Of a stretch of DNA of 64,000 nt, positions 51,902 to 60,978 are shown one piece after another (position 1 is the stretch's first letter; every line of letters starts with the position of its first letter). This DNA comes from DASPKM01 sp035628135 (GTDB lineage: Bacteria; Bacteroidota; Bacteroidia; Chitinophagales; Chitinophagaceae), in assembly GCA_035628135.1 (NCBI GenBank), contig DASPKM010000010.1:62001-126000 (forward strand), given 5' to 3'. The position numbers and the translations under genes are program-made. The notes beneath the pieces were generated by a model. That model was not told where the DNA came from. It worked only from the letters and a program-made list of their open reading frames with translations, and did no database searches.

Positions 51902-51933
51902 GAGGTACTTTTAATTTTCCTAAATAACTTCTT

Positions 51934-53241
51934 ATGGTTACCGCTCCCAAGAAAGTTGTAAACGCATGGGCTACGTACGACTGGGCTAACTCGGCTTATA
52001 ACCTGGTGATCACTTCCACAATCTTTCCCACGTATTACGAGGTAGTTACCGGGGACAAGAATGATAAAACTACCGACATGGTGCGTTTCCTAGGCAGGGA
52101 GTTCGTGAATACATCGCTGTACCAATATGCACTGGCATTTGCGTTTTTGGTGGTGGCATTAATATCGCCCCTGCTTTCATCCATCGCGGACTATAAGGGC
52201 AATAAGAAGTCTTTCATGGCCTTCTTCATGGTCATGGGCAGCATGGCGTGCTCCAGCCTGTACCTGTACGACCGCTCTAACCTGGGGCTCGGCATTGCCG
52301 GCGTAATCATTGCATGCATCGGCTATTGGGCAAGCCTGGTGTTTTATAATTCCTACCTGCCAGAAATTGCGGTGCCCGAAGACAGGGACCGCATCAGCGC
52401 AAAAGGTTTTGTTTATGGTTATATCGGCAGCGTGATACTGCAGGTAATTTGTTTTTTGTTTGTAATGAAGCCCGAATGGTTCGGCATTACGGACAGTTCG
52501 TTCCCCGCGCGCCTTTCCTTTTTGCTGGTAGGCATCTGGTGGTTTCTGTTTGCATTGGTACCGTTGCGCATCCTGCCGCGCTCCGTTCCCGCCGGCACCG
52601 GTGAAAACCGCAATGTACTCACCAGCGGCTACCGCGAGTTGAAGAAAGTATGGCGGCAGGTAACGCATATGCCTACCCTAAAACGGTTCCTTGCATCATT
52701 CTTTTTCTACAACATGGGCGTGCAAACCGTCATGCTGGCCGCAACGCTGTATGGCAAAAGCGAACTGGCGCTGGAAACCGAGCAGCTTATTATTGCCATC
52801 ATGCTCATTCAGCTCATTGCCATTCCCGGCGCCATCCTCATATCGAGGCTTTCAAAAAAGATCGGCAACATGCAGGCATTGATCGTATGCGTGGTGATAT
52901 GGATTGGCATTTGTTACGCCGGCTACCTGCTGCCTTATAAAGGCGCCAATGAATTTTATGCACTGGCGGCGGTAGTGGGTTTTGTAATGGGCGGCATTCA
53001 ATCGCTCAGCCGTTCCACTTATGCCAAGCTGATGCCTGAAACAAAAGACACCGCATCGTTCTTCAGTTTTTTTGATGTAACGGAAAAGATCGCTATCGTT
53101 ATCGGTATGTTCAGCTTTGGATTTATCAATGAGCAAACCGGTTCGCAACGATCTTCGGTATTGGCCCTAATGGCTTATTTTGTGATCGGATTATTATTGC
53201 TGATATATACCTTGTCTGCTAAAAAAACTGCGAAAGCATGA
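51934..53241 (+). CDS. MFS transporter, UMF1/Atg22-like family
   Basis: 435 residues, 12 predicted membrane helices. The N-terminal NAWATYDWANSAYNLVI is the mark of the UMF1 family, which is related to yeast Atg22 amino-acid effluxers. The conserved central PEIAVPEDRDRISAKGF loop is present. Substrate unknown. Its stop overlaps the start of the next gene (ATGA), so the two are translationally coupled. Confidence 0.88.
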   Translation: MVTAPKKVVNAWATYDWANSAYNLVITSTIFPTYYEVVTGDKNDKTTDMVRFLGREFVNTSLYQYALAFAFLVVALISPLLSSIADYKGNKKSFMAFFMVMGSMACSSLYLYDRSNLGLGIAGVIIACIGYWASLVFYNSYLPEIAVPEDRDRISAKGFVYGYIGSVILQVICFLFVMKPEWFGITDSSFPARLSFLLVGIWWFLFALVPLRILPRSVPAGTGENRNVLTSGYRELKKVWRQVTHMPTLKRFLASFFFYNMGVQTVMLAATLYGKSELALETEQLIIAIMLIQLIAIPGAILISRLSKKIGNMQALIVCVVIWIGICYAGYLLPYKGANEFYALAAVVGFVMGGIQSLSRSTYAKLMPETKDTASFFSFFDVTEKIAIVIGMFSFGFINEQTGSQRSSVLALMAYFVIGLLLLIYTLSAKKTAKA

Positions 53242-54083
53242 AGCTGTACGCTATCAATACGGGCTATTTTAAACTGGATGGAGGCGCCATGTTCGGAGTT
53301 GTGCCCAAGAGCATCTGGACCAAATTGAACCCTTCCGACGAAAACAATCTTTGCTCCTGGGCCATGCGTTGCTTGCTGATAGAAGATGAAGGCAGCTTGA
53401 TATTAGTAGACAATGGCATCGGTGATAAGCAGGACGCAAAATTCTTCGGGCATTATTATTTGCACGGAGAAGACTCGTTGGACAGTTCCCTGGCCAAATA
53501 CGGTTTTCACCGCGACGATATTACAGATGTAATCCTTTCTCACCTGCACTTCGATCATTGCGGAGGTTCCATTGCAAGAGAAGGCGATAAGCTGGTGCCT
53601 GCATTTAAAAACGCGGTATACTGGAGCAACGAGCGCCACTGGAAATGGGCGACACAGCCTAATGAGCGGGAGAAGGCATCGTTCCTGAAAGAGAACATCT
53701 TGCCAATAAAAGATTCAGGCCAATTGAAAATGGTGCCGCTGCCTGAATGGAACACATCTGAATTCTCTGCCAATATTTCCATCCGCTATGTGCACGGGCA
53801 TACAGATGCAATGATGCTGCCACAGGTAAGTTATAAAGACAGGACCGTAGTATTCATGGCCGATCTGCTGCCTGCTGCCGCGCACATTCCACTGCCGTAC
53901 ATCATGGCTTACGATATGTTCCCGCTTACCACGCTGCAGGAAAAAAAGACCTTCCTGCACGAAGCCATCGAAAACAACTACGTATTATTCTTTGAACACG
54001 ATCCGCAGTACGAATGTTGCGACCTTACGCAAACCGACCGCGGAATAAGAGCGGGAAATTTCTTTAAACTTGAGGATCTCTAA
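53238..54083 (+). CDS. MBL-fold metallo-hydrolase
   Basis: 281 residues. The zinc motif is SHLHFDHCGG, with ILVDNGIGDK before it and VHGHTDAM and VVFMADLLPAAAHIP after. It belongs to the metallo-beta-lactamase superfamily group of lactonase- or hydrolase-like enzymes. No signal peptide, so cytoplasmic. Overlap of four bases with the MFS transporter suggests both act on one compound, possibly import then hydrolysis; this is inference. Confidence 0.88.
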   Translation: MKLYAINTGYFKLDGGAMFGVVPKSIWTKLNPSDENNLCSWAMRCLLIEDEGSLILVDNGIGDKQDAKFFGHYYLHGEDSLDSSLAKYGFHRDDITDVILSHLHFDHCGGSIAREGDKLVPAFKNAVYWSNERHWKWATQPNEREKASFLKENILPIKDSGQLKMVPLPEWNTSEFSANISIRYVHGHTDAMMLPQVSYKDRTVVFMADLLPAAAHIPLPYIMAYDMFPLTTLQEKKTFLHEAIENNYVLFFEHDPQYECCDLTQTDRGIRAGNFFKLEDL

Positions 54084-54118
54084 TAATCAATAATTATTAA
54101 TTAATAATATTGATTATT
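54084..54118. repeat. AT-rich palindromic intergenic repeat, copy 4
   Basis: A near-perfect 35-base palindrome containing ATCAATAATTATTAATTAAT fills the gap between the stop codons of the MBL gene and the convergent DUF3108 gene. Confidence 0.7.
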
Positions 54119-54914
54119 ACCGGACGCTGATCAATGAAGATAAAGGGTATTTCAAATTGTGATATCCCATCATGTCAACTTTAATGCTGCCTACCGAAAT
54201 GCCGCTTTCGATGCGGACAGGTATGCGGTTGGCATCGTCGCTTACCCATACCGTCATTTTTTCGCCACCTTCGAACATGGTGCCTTTAATGAGCAGCGGC
54301 TTGAACTTGATGGCCTTGAACTTTCCGTACTTGGTCCTGATGGTTTCCTTGCCGAGGTAACGCATGTAAAGGTCGTAGGTTTCGTTGTCAAGGAACATGG
54401 AGAAAGGTATCTTGTCGTTTACCTTGTACTTGCTGAAATCGATATTGCGCGCATAGTAAATGGCGCTCAGCACGTCCTGCACGCAATTGGGCACGGGGAA
54501 CACGCCATCGTTGGTAACCGCCGTGTTGGCTGCCTGGTTAAAGGTTACGTTCTCGTACTTCTTATAACCGCCTTCATACACGTTACGGATGAACTTGTAT
54601 GGCTGCAAGGTGGCGGTATCGATATAGGTTTCGTATTTATCGCGGACCTTGAAGAAATTATCGTAAAAATTATAAGTTTTACCATCACCCACGATATGGT
54701 ACACGGGCTTGTTGTTCATCCGCTCCAGGGTGGTTTTGAATGTTACTTCACCTGCGGCCACGTAAACGCCCAGGGTATAATATACCTTGAATGTAATAGA
54801 TTCTCCAGCCTGGAAGGCGGTATTGCGGATGCCGCAAAAATCATCGCCTGCCGAAAGGGGAAATGACAGTAAAACCAGCCATAATACAATTACTGATCTG
54901 CTCCATTTCATCAT
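54117..54914 (-). CDS. DUF3108 exported protein
   Basis: 265 residues from the ATG at 54914 (54911 also possible). Signal peptide ending near SAG. The mature part has FCGIRNTAFQAGESITFKVY, VYHIVGDGKTYNFYDNFFKV and IPVRIESGISVGSIKVDMMG, the pattern of the DUF3108 lipocalin-like family. Probably periplasmic. Role unknown. It lies 43 bases downstream of the flippase-like gene on the same strand. Confidence 0.85.
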   Translation of the reverse strand: MMKWSRSVIVLWLVLLSFPLSAGDDFCGIRNTAFQAGESITFKVYYTLGVYVAAGEVTFKTTLERMNNKPVYHIVGDGKTYNFYDNFFKVRDKYETYIDTATLQPYKFIRNVYEGGYKKYENVTFNQAANTAVTNDGVFPVPNCVQDVLSAIYYARNIDFSKYKVNDKIPFSMFLDNETYDLYMRYLGKETIRTKYGKFKAIKFKPLLIKGTMFEGGEKMTVWVSDDANRIPVRIESGISVGSIKVDMMGYHNLKYPLSSLISVR

Positions 54915-54957
54915 ACTCAATTTTACCTTTGTTAAAACGCCTCACAAGCATTAACCC

Positions 54958-55959
54958 CTATCTTTTGAAAACCCTGATACCCAAAATTAACAAACTGCCT
55001 ATCAATGCGGGTATTATTAAATTTACAAGCCAGATGGTGAACGCCGCGGCAAAAATACCCACGGTGTTGCTACTGTATAATTGTACAATTTCTATTCCGG
55101 CTTTCCACCGAATACCCAGGTCGGTTAAAAAGGTAAAAGATGGGAGGATTGCCAATACCAGGAACAGGACACTTACACTTTGAAGGGTTTGCCACCAGTT
55201 AACCTCCACGCCAAACACGGTAAACAGCAGGTAATACTGCAATGCAAATACCAGGTAGCGCATTCCAGATAATGACAAAATTCTCAAAAGAATAGTTGCG
55301 TTACATTCCTCCAATACGGTTATATACCGCACAAAGTTGGGGGCCACTCCCCACCGGTGTATTAGCTTGATGAGCCACGAGAGCCTGAAATAAAATATTG
55401 TTAAAAGAACAGCCGCTGCCAGCACTCCGTAAAAAAGCATGTTCATCCACAACACGTCCGAATAAGGATCATCTACCACCGAGCCAAATGAACGCTTGAA
55501 GAACCACAATCCTATCAACCCTGCATACAATGTGATCTGCAATTGCGCCATGCTGCAAATGAGCGTGAGCGAAATGGCCTGCAAACGCTTACCTTCCTGT
55601 ATATACAAAATGCGGCCAACGTATTCCCCGGTGCGGTTGGGTGTAAAGGAGGCCATGGTGCTGCCGGTAAATGTTGCCTTGAATGCTTTTAAGAAACCCA
55701 GGTGCTGCAGGTTCCGCAGAGCCAGTTGCCATTTGCGCGCTTCCAAACCCCAGTTTACCAGCATCAGGGCAAGCGCAAGCAATAACAACCATTTGAGATT
55801 GCCTGTAAAAACATGTTGCAATTGGACCATGGACACTTCCCAATCGGGTTGGCGCTGCACCTGTCGGTAAATGGAAAAAGCGAGTATTATAAAGACGATC
55901 GGGCCCAGCACATAATTGAGGATTATTTTGATATTTTTGTTTCTGAGCACCGATAACAT
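54958..55959 (-). CDS. Lysylphosphatidylglycerol synthase membrane-domain (flippase-like) protein
   Basis: 333 residues, seven to eight membrane helices. The sequence WGLEARKWQLALRN and TFTGSTMASFTPNRTGEYVG, then SFTFLTDLGIRWKAGIE, match the UPF0104/LPG synthase TM family. The aminoacyltransferase domain of MprF is absent, so it may be a lipid or glycolipid flippase. Divergent from ruvC with 23 bases between starts. Confidence 0.85.
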   Translation of the reverse strand: MLSVLRNKNIKIILNYVLGPIVFIILAFSIYRQVQRQPDWEVSMVQLQHVFTGNLKWLLLLALALMLVNWGLEARKWQLALRNLQHLGFLKAFKATFTGSTMASFTPNRTGEYVGRILYIQEGKRLQAISLTLICSMAQLQITLYAGLIGLWFFKRSFGSVVDDPYSDVLWMNMLFYGVLAAAVLLTIFYFRLSWLIKLIHRWGVAPNFVRYITVLEECNATILLRILSLSGMRYLVFALQYYLLFTVFGVEVNWWQTLQSVSVLFLVLAILPSFTFLTDLGIRWKAGIEIVQLYSSNTVGIFAAAFTIWLVNLIIPALIGSLLILGIRVFKR

Positions 55960-55982
55960 CCTCCAAAAATAATCAAGTCCTC

Positions 55983-56549
55983 TTGCAAAAGCCTTCCAAA
56001 ATAATTCTAGGCATAGACCCCGGTACCCTGGCGCTCGGGTTTGGACTGATCAACGTGAATGGCAAAACTATTTCGCTGGTAGATATGGGCGTTCTTAAAT
56101 TAAGCGCCCGCAAAGATGCGTACGTGCGGCTCCAACTCATTCACGAAAGCATCAGGGAACTGATTATAAAGCACAAGCCGGCGTGTCTTGCCATTGAAGC
56201 GCCTTTCTTTGGAAAGAATGTGCAAAGCATGCTCAAGCTGGGGCGCGCGCAGGGCGTGGCAATTGCAACGGCCATGAGCGCCGGCCTGGAAGTATGTGAA
56301 TATTCTCCCCGCAAGATCAAGCAATCCATAACAGGCAATGGCAATGCCGATAAGGAACAGGTATGGAAAATGCTGCAGCGCATGTTATATATGCCATCGC
56401 GGCCGGCCCTGTTCGATGCTACCGATGCCGTGGCCGTGGCGCTTTGCCATCACTACCAAACCCAATCGGGGCTTACGCTGGGCAGCAGCGTCAAAAAACA
56501 AAAGGGATGGGAGGCGTTTGTAAAGGAAAACCCGGGAAGAGTGAAGTGA
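55983..56549 (+). CDS. ruvC: Holliday junction resolvase RuvC
   Basis: 188 residues, TTG start at 55983 (no ATG near). Catalytic acids D12 (ILGIDPGT), E72 (AIEAPFF), D145 and D148 (DATDAVAVALCHH) are all present. It cuts Holliday junctions with RuvAB. Its start lies 23 bases from the divergent flippase-like gene. Confidence 0.95.
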   Translation: MQKPSKIILGIDPGTLALGFGLINVNGKTISLVDMGVLKLSARKDAYVRLQLIHESIRELIIKHKPACLAIEAPFFGKNVQSMLKLGRAQGVAIATAMSAGLEVCEYSPRKIKQSITGNGNADKEQVWKMLQRMLYMPSRPALFDATDAVAVALCHHYQTQSGLTLGSSVKKQKGWEAFVKENPGRVK

Positions 56550-56584
56550 GAAGTGTAAAAGTGAAGATGACCTTACTTTTAGCT

Positions 56585-56980
56585 TTAAACTTTTAAGTTT
56601 CGCAGGATCTTCTCTTGTGAAGCTTTCAATTGCTCCGACGTGAGCTTCTTTTTGCTTCTCGTAAAATTGATATCGTTCACGGAGCTTAGCGGCACCAGGT
56701 GAATATGTGCATGCGGCACTTCCAATCCTACAACGGCCAGGCCGCAACGGTTGCAGGGAAATGCGCGTTCAATGGCCCTTGCAATGGGTTTTGCAAACAC
56801 CAGCATGCCCGATAAATATTCATCCGGCACATCGAACAATTTATCGATCTCGATCTTTGGAATTACCAGCGTATGACCTTCTACCAGCGGGAATATGTCC
56901 AGGAAAGCAAAAAATTGTTCGTTCTCTGCGATCTTATAGGAGGGTATTTCGCCCGCGATGATCCTGGAAAATATGGTCAT
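56585..56980 (-). CDS. HIT-family protein
   Basis: 131 residues from the ATG at 56980. The histidine triad is in HAHIHLVPL. IFSRIIAGEIPSYKIAENEQ and LVEGHTLVIPK are typical of the Hint branch, which hydrolyses AMP or adenylyl conjugates. It comes 10 bases after greA on the same strand. Confidence 0.9.
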   Translation of the reverse strand: MTIFSRIIAGEIPSYKIAENEQFFAFLDIFPLVEGHTLVIPKIEIDKLFDVPDEYLSGMLVFAKPIARAIERAFPCNRCGLAVVGLEVPHAHIHLVPLSSVNDINFTRSKKKLTSEQLKASQEKILRNLKV

Positions 56981-56990
56981 ACCATTACAT

Positions 56991-57464
56991 TTAAATAGCA
57001 ATGTTTTCTACAACAAACCTAAGTGTGCCTGCTGGCGCCTGCACTTCTGCCACCTCGCCCACCTGCTTACCGAGCAAGCCCTTGCCGATAGGAGACGTAA
57101 CGGATATTTTACCGGCCTTGAGATCGGCCTCTTTTTCTGAAACGATCTGGTAAGTAACCTGTTTTTTGGTATTGAGGTTGGTGAGCGTAACCTTGGTAAG
57201 GATAGATACCTTGCTGGTATCGATAGTGCTTTCGTCGAGCACGCGGGCATTGGCGATAACGCCTTCCAATTGAGCGATCCTTGCTTCCAGTATTCCCTGC
57301 GATTCCTTTGCAGCATCGTATTCCGCATTCTCCTTGAGGTCTCCCTTTTCCCTTGCTTCCGCAATAGCCCTCGAGGCCGCGGGGCGGTCAACAGTCTTCA
57401 TGCGTTGCAGTTCGGACCTCATATTCTCCAGCGCCTCCTTGGTTACATAGTTTACACTGCTCAT
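56991..57464 (-). CDS. greA: Transcription elongation factor GreA
   Basis: 157 residues from the ATG at 57464, with GGAGG five bases upstream. The coiled-coil tip GDLKENAEYDAAKESQ carries the acidic residues that reach the RNA polymerase active site, and the C-terminal FKBP-like domain is complete (VTSPIGKGLLGKQVGEVAEV). It rescues backtracked polymerase by stimulating RNA cleavage. Its leader contains a strong terminator and a promoter. Confidence 0.96.
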   Translation of the reverse strand: MSSVNYVTKEALENMRSELQRMKTVDRPAASRAIAEAREKGDLKENAEYDAAKESQGILEARIAQLEGVIANARVLDESTIDTSKVSILTKVTLTNLNTKKQVTYQIVSEKEADLKAGKISVTSPIGKGLLGKQVGEVAEVQAPAGTLRFVVENIAI

Positions 57465-57483
57465 AATGCCTCCATGTTTTGGA

Positions 57484-57527
57484 TAAAAAAGAAAAAAAAT
57501 ACAACGCCTCAGCGGTCTGAAGCGTTG
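57484..57527 (-). terminator. Intrinsic terminator in the greA leader
   Basis: On the minus strand CAACGCTTCAG, loop ACCG, CTGAGGCGTTG (10 of 11 pairs plus a G-T pair), then TATTTTTTTTCTTTTTT. It is 20 bases upstream of the greA ATG and downstream of the promoter at 57539-57566. It can end transcripts from the dehydrogenase gene, or from its own promoter. Confidence 0.9.
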
Positions 57528-57538
57528 CACAAGTATTA

Positions 57539-57566
57539 CAAATATAAAAATATTTTTAAATCCCAA
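57539..57566 (-). promoter_or_regulatory. Candidate promoter of greA
   Basis: On the minus strand TTG (57566-57564), 17 bases, then TATATTTG (57546-57539), an exact -7 match with proper spacing. The -33 element is inside the end of the dehydrogenase gene. The start point would be near 57532, just before the terminator hairpin. Confidence 0.7.
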
Positions 57567-58479
57567 GCTTTTCCAGCAATACCCGCGACATGCGATAGTA
57601 CGCCTCGTTGCTATAGCCCGCTATATGGGGGGTAATGATCACATTGGGTTGTTGCAACAGCCATTGCAGTTGTTGGTTTTCTTCGGGGGTATAGGTTTCA
57701 AGCCTTTCATTTTCCAGCACGTCGAGACCGGCGCCGGCGACATGGTTATTCTTTAAAGCATTGATGATGGCCGCAATGCTGGCGGTTTTACCGCGGGAAG
57801 TATTCAGGAACCAAGGTTTCTGGCGGAGGGAGCGGAAGAATTCATCGTTTGCAAAATGATGATTTTCATCTGTTAAAGGAATGTGCAGGCTTATGACCTC
57901 GGCGTACTTGCACAATTGCTCCAGGCTGGCCTCCTTGATATACCCGCTGCCGAACCCATACTTATATTTATCGTATGCCAGCACAGTTACGTTAAAGGCC
58001 GCCAGCAGCCTTGCAAAAGCGCTTCCGGTGTTGCCATAGCCGATAATCCCGATGGTTTTGCCTGCCAGTTCGGTGCCCCTGTTAGCGTCGCGGATCCATT
58101 TGCCTTCGCGGATTTCCATCATGCTGCTGGGTATTTTGTTCAATAGGCCCAATAGCATTCCCAGCACGTGTTCGGCTACGGCGTACCGGTTGCCTTCAGG
58201 TGTACTGATGCACTTGATGCCCTTGTTTTCGGCATACGGCACGTCGATCAACTCCATGCCGCTTCCTAACCGCCCGATCCATTTGAGCTTGGCGGCCTTG
58301 TCGAGGATATTCCTATCGATAGCGATTCGGGTAGTGACTACCAGGCCTTCTACTTCCGCAACCATGGCATACAGTTCATCATAAGTTATGGCCGGGCTGT
58401 ATTTTACCACGTACCCTCTTTGGGAGAGTTGGTTTATCAGGTATTCGTGCACCCTGGCCGTAATAATTACGTTTCGCAA
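57556..58479 (-). CDS. D-2-hydroxyacid dehydrogenase, NAD-dependent (SerA-like)
   Basis: 307 residues, TTG start at 58479; a stop lies 16 bases upstream in frame. The dinucleotide motif is GIIGYGNTGSAFARLL (about 145-160). Catalytic Arg (NTSRGK), Glu and the histidine of ITPHIAGYS are in place. Members include 3-phosphoglycerate dehydrogenase and other hydroxyacid dehydrogenases. Without the C-terminal ACT domain, its substrate cannot be fixed. Ten bases after rsmA on the same strand. Confidence 0.85.
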   Translation of the reverse strand: MRNVIITARVHEYLINQLSQRGYVVKYSPAITYDELYAMVAEVEGLVVTTRIAIDRNILDKAAKLKWIGRLGSGMELIDVPYAENKGIKCISTPEGNRYAVAEHVLGMLLGLLNKIPSSMMEIREGKWIRDANRGTELAGKTIGIIGYGNTGSAFARLLAAFNVTVLAYDKYKYGFGSGYIKEASLEQLCKYAEVISLHIPLTDENHHFANDEFFRSLRQKPWFLNTSRGKTASIAAIINALKNNHVAGAGLDVLENERLETYTPEENQQLQWLLQQPNVIITPHIAGYSNEAYYRMSRVLLEKLGI

Positions 58480-58489
58480 AGTGGTAAGT

Positions 58490-59242
58490 TTATTTCATTG
58501 AAAAGCTCAGTTCGCCAAATTCCTGCACGCTCAATTGTTCAGCGCGGCGGTTGAACAATTCCTGCTTCAGGGTTTCCGGCGTAAATAGCTCGCGCACCGC
58601 ATTGCGCAGCATCTTACGCCGTTGGTTAAACGCCGTTTTGACCAGTTGAAAGAACAATGCTTCGGATTGCATGCGCACGGGTTGCTTCCGTGGCAATAAC
58701 CTTACTACAGCGCTTTTTACTTTAGGCGGCGGAACAAAGGCGGTCTCAGGCACTTCAAACAAATATTCTGTCTCAAAAAAAGCCTGCACCAGCACACTTA
58801 GCACGCCGTACGACTTGTTGCCATGATCGGCCACCACGCGTTGCGCCACTTCTTTCTGGAACATGCCCACCATGCATTCCACCTCGTCTTTCCATTCCAG
58901 TATTTTAAACAATATCTGCGATGAAATGTTATACGGGAAATTTCCAACCACGGTAAATGCACCGGTAAAGGGTTGCTCTATTTCCAAAAAGCTGCGGTGA
59001 ATGATGCTGCCCTGCAATGCCGGATAAGTTTTTTCGAGATAGCTGACCTTTTCCTGGTCGAGCTCCACGGCTTTGAATGCAATGCCCTGCAATTGCAGCA
59101 GGTATTTGGTGAGTGCGCCGCCGCCGGGACCAACCTCCAGCAATTGATTAAAATCGCGCTCCTGCAAAACCTGCACGATCTTCCTGCAAATATTCTCATC
59201 TTTCAGGAAATGTTGCCCAAGCGATTTTTTCAACGTGTACAT
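58490..59242 (-). CDS. rsmA: 16S rRNA dimethyladenosine transferase RsmA (KsgA)
   Basis: 250 residues from the ATG at 59242 (a TTG three codons upstream is less likely). SLGQHFLKDENI, LEVGPGGGALTKYL (SAM site) and NFPYNISSQI (catalytic NxxY loop) are typical. It dimethylates A1518 and A1519 in the 3' end of 16S rRNA. First gene of the rsmA-dehydrogenase-greA-hit run. Confidence 0.96.
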   Translation of the reverse strand: MYTLKKSLGQHFLKDENICRKIVQVLQERDFNQLLEVGPGGGALTKYLLQLQGIAFKAVELDQEKVSYLEKTYPALQGSIIHRSFLEIEQPFTGAFTVVGNFPYNISSQILFKILEWKDEVECMVGMFQKEVAQRVVADHGNKSYGVLSVLVQAFFETEYLFEVPETAFVPPPKVKSAVVRLLPRKQPVRMQSEALFFQLVKTAFNQRRKMLRNAVRELFTPETLKQELFNRRAEQLSVQEFGELSFSMK

Positions 59243-59282
59243 GAAGGGCAAAAATAGAACTTCTGCAACTAGTGGAATGTGA

Positions 59283-59316
59283 AAACAAAAAGCCCAGGTA
59301 TAGACATACCCGGGCT
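59283..59316 (-). terminator. Terminator after the 525-residue T9SS gene
   Basis: On the minus strand AGCCCGGGTAT, loop GTCT, ATACCTGGGCT (10 of 11 pairs), then TTTTTGTTTTC. Confidence 0.88.
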
Positions 59317-59341
59317 AAACTTACTGCTATGATTGAAAAAA

Positions 59342-60919
59342 TTATTGCTTGATGATCTTTTCTCTTATCACTTCGTCCTGCACCGCCAGCTCAACGATGT
59401 ATACACCGGCCTTGAATTTGCCGAGGTTATCCATGGTGAACCGGTTGTCGCCTGCCCTGCCAGCGAACTGGCGGGCATATACAATGCGTCCGCTCTGGTC
59501 TATCAGTCGCACGTTTACCATATTGGACGTGCGCATCCACAGTTTTGCTTCTATCAGGTTGCTGAAAGGATTGGGACCAAGGTTGCCGATGAGGTTGAAC
59601 TTGTTGTTGAAACCTACGTTCACCACATTGCTGTAAAAGCGGATGCCCGAGGTCATTACCTGCTTTATCCTGTAGAATTTATTTTTTTCAAAACCGTTTT
59701 GCGGATCGCTGTAAGTATAATTGCCCGATTGGGCAGGTGTTACAGTACCGATGGTTTCGAAATTGTTGCCATCGTTGCTGCGTTGCACTTCAAAGTGCAG
59801 GATGTCCGGGTTGCTCTTCGCCTGCCATCTCAGGTTCACTTTGCCGCTTTCGTACTTATACAATAGCTGCAGGTTGTGTGTGCCGAGAATGGTAGCAGGA
59901 TAGTAACAGCTTCCAAGGTCGGAAACCGAGAAGTTTGGCGAAAACGGACCAAAGCCCGGGATCAGGCTGGCGCTACCAGGCGAGGCAGAGCCGTACAATT
60001 CCGAGTTAGAAGGTCCCGGAGGCGAAGTTTGCACGCCGGTAAACCTCCTGGTGGTCAAGTACATGTCGCCGGTTGAATTAAGGCCTATGCCATTTATCAC
60101 CGTACTGTCCAATGCATTGTAATCCGCGATAAAGGACATGGGGATAGTTCCCGTGCCCGCTGAACCGGGAATGTCGGCCGCATTTACCCTGAACAGGCGC
60201 GCGTCAGTATACCTTGTAATACCTGCCACTCTTTCAAACGCAGCGGTTGCGAAAAACAGGTTGCCGTAAATGTCAAATGCTATATCGCCGTTAAACAGCA
60301 GCCATTTATACATGGTACCGGTACTGGGCAGGTAGCCCAGCAGTTCTATGGTAGAACAGCCGACCGACGGTGTTGCGCCGCAGGTGGTGAACCTGATCAA
60401 TGGGTTAAACGTTGCTGCAGCCGCAGTCGAGTCGCGGTGCACCCCTATCGCATAACCAAACCCGTTAGGGGAGATGGCCAGCTTCACAAAGTGATAGTTA
60501 TTCAGTGTGGTAGCTGTGGTACCGATAACGGTCATTGCAGCGGTCACCGGGTTGATGGTAATTATATCCTTCTGCATGGCAGAAGACATCTGTGTCATCA
60601 CGTAGAACCTGTTGGTGATCATGTCCACGCCCAGTGCCGATGTACTGTAATACCACGTACCGGTTGACGGGTGACGCTTCCGTATCCAGTAGCGTCTTCC
60701 ACCTACCAGGTTCCCGATGGCGCCGGTTGTAGTGTTAACCGGTCGTATTTCAGTGCTGTCTGCGGTTGTAGATCCATTGATGTTGGTAAACGCACCATAC
60801 ATCATGAATCCACCGGTACAGTCGGGCAGTTGGGCCTCGGCAACTTCTGCAATTGCCATCAGCACAACCACCAGCATTACTGCCAGCCGTCTCCAACACG
60901 CATTAGTACTAGCTTTCAT
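59342..60919 (-). CDS. T9SS cargo protein, beta-rich, unknown function
   Basis: 525 residues. Signal peptide with cleavage after AEA (about residue 29). The middle (about 30-340) reads as repeated strands with WD40-like phrasing (FVKLAISPNGFGYAIGVHRD, FNGDIAFDIYGNLFFATAAF). A fibronectin type III-like domain (about 350-440: VNLRWQAKSNPDILHFEVQR) and a T9SS type A sorting domain (NLGPNPFSNLIEAKLW then KAGVYIVELAV) end it. Secreted or surface-attached. No catalytic motif found. Confidence 0.85.
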   Translation of the reverse strand: MKASTNACWRRLAVMLVVVLMAIAEVAEAQLPDCTGGFMMYGAFTNINGSTTADSTEIRPVNTTTGAIGNLVGGRRYWIRKRHPSTGTWYYSTSALGVDMITNRFYVMTQMSSAMQKDIITINPVTAAMTVIGTTATTLNNYHFVKLAISPNGFGYAIGVHRDSTAAAATFNPLIRFTTCGATPSVGCSTIELLGYLPSTGTMYKWLLFNGDIAFDIYGNLFFATAAFERVAGITRYTDARLFRVNAADIPGSAGTGTIPMSFIADYNALDSTVINGIGLNSTGDMYLTTRRFTGVQTSPPGPSNSELYGSASPGSASLIPGFGPFSPNFSVSDLGSCYYPATILGTHNLQLLYKYESGKVNLRWQAKSNPDILHFEVQRSNDGNNFETIGTVTPAQSGNYTYSDPQNGFEKNKFYRIKQVMTSGIRFYSNVVNVGFNNKFNLIGNLGPNPFSNLIEAKLWMRTSNMVNVRLIDQSGRIVYARQFAGRAGDNRFTMDNLGKFKAGVYIVELAVQDEVIREKIIKQ

Positions 60920-60978
60920 AACTTTGATTTAGGTAATTGACTAATTCGCTCTTCACAGGATCGGATTTTTAAGTATGC

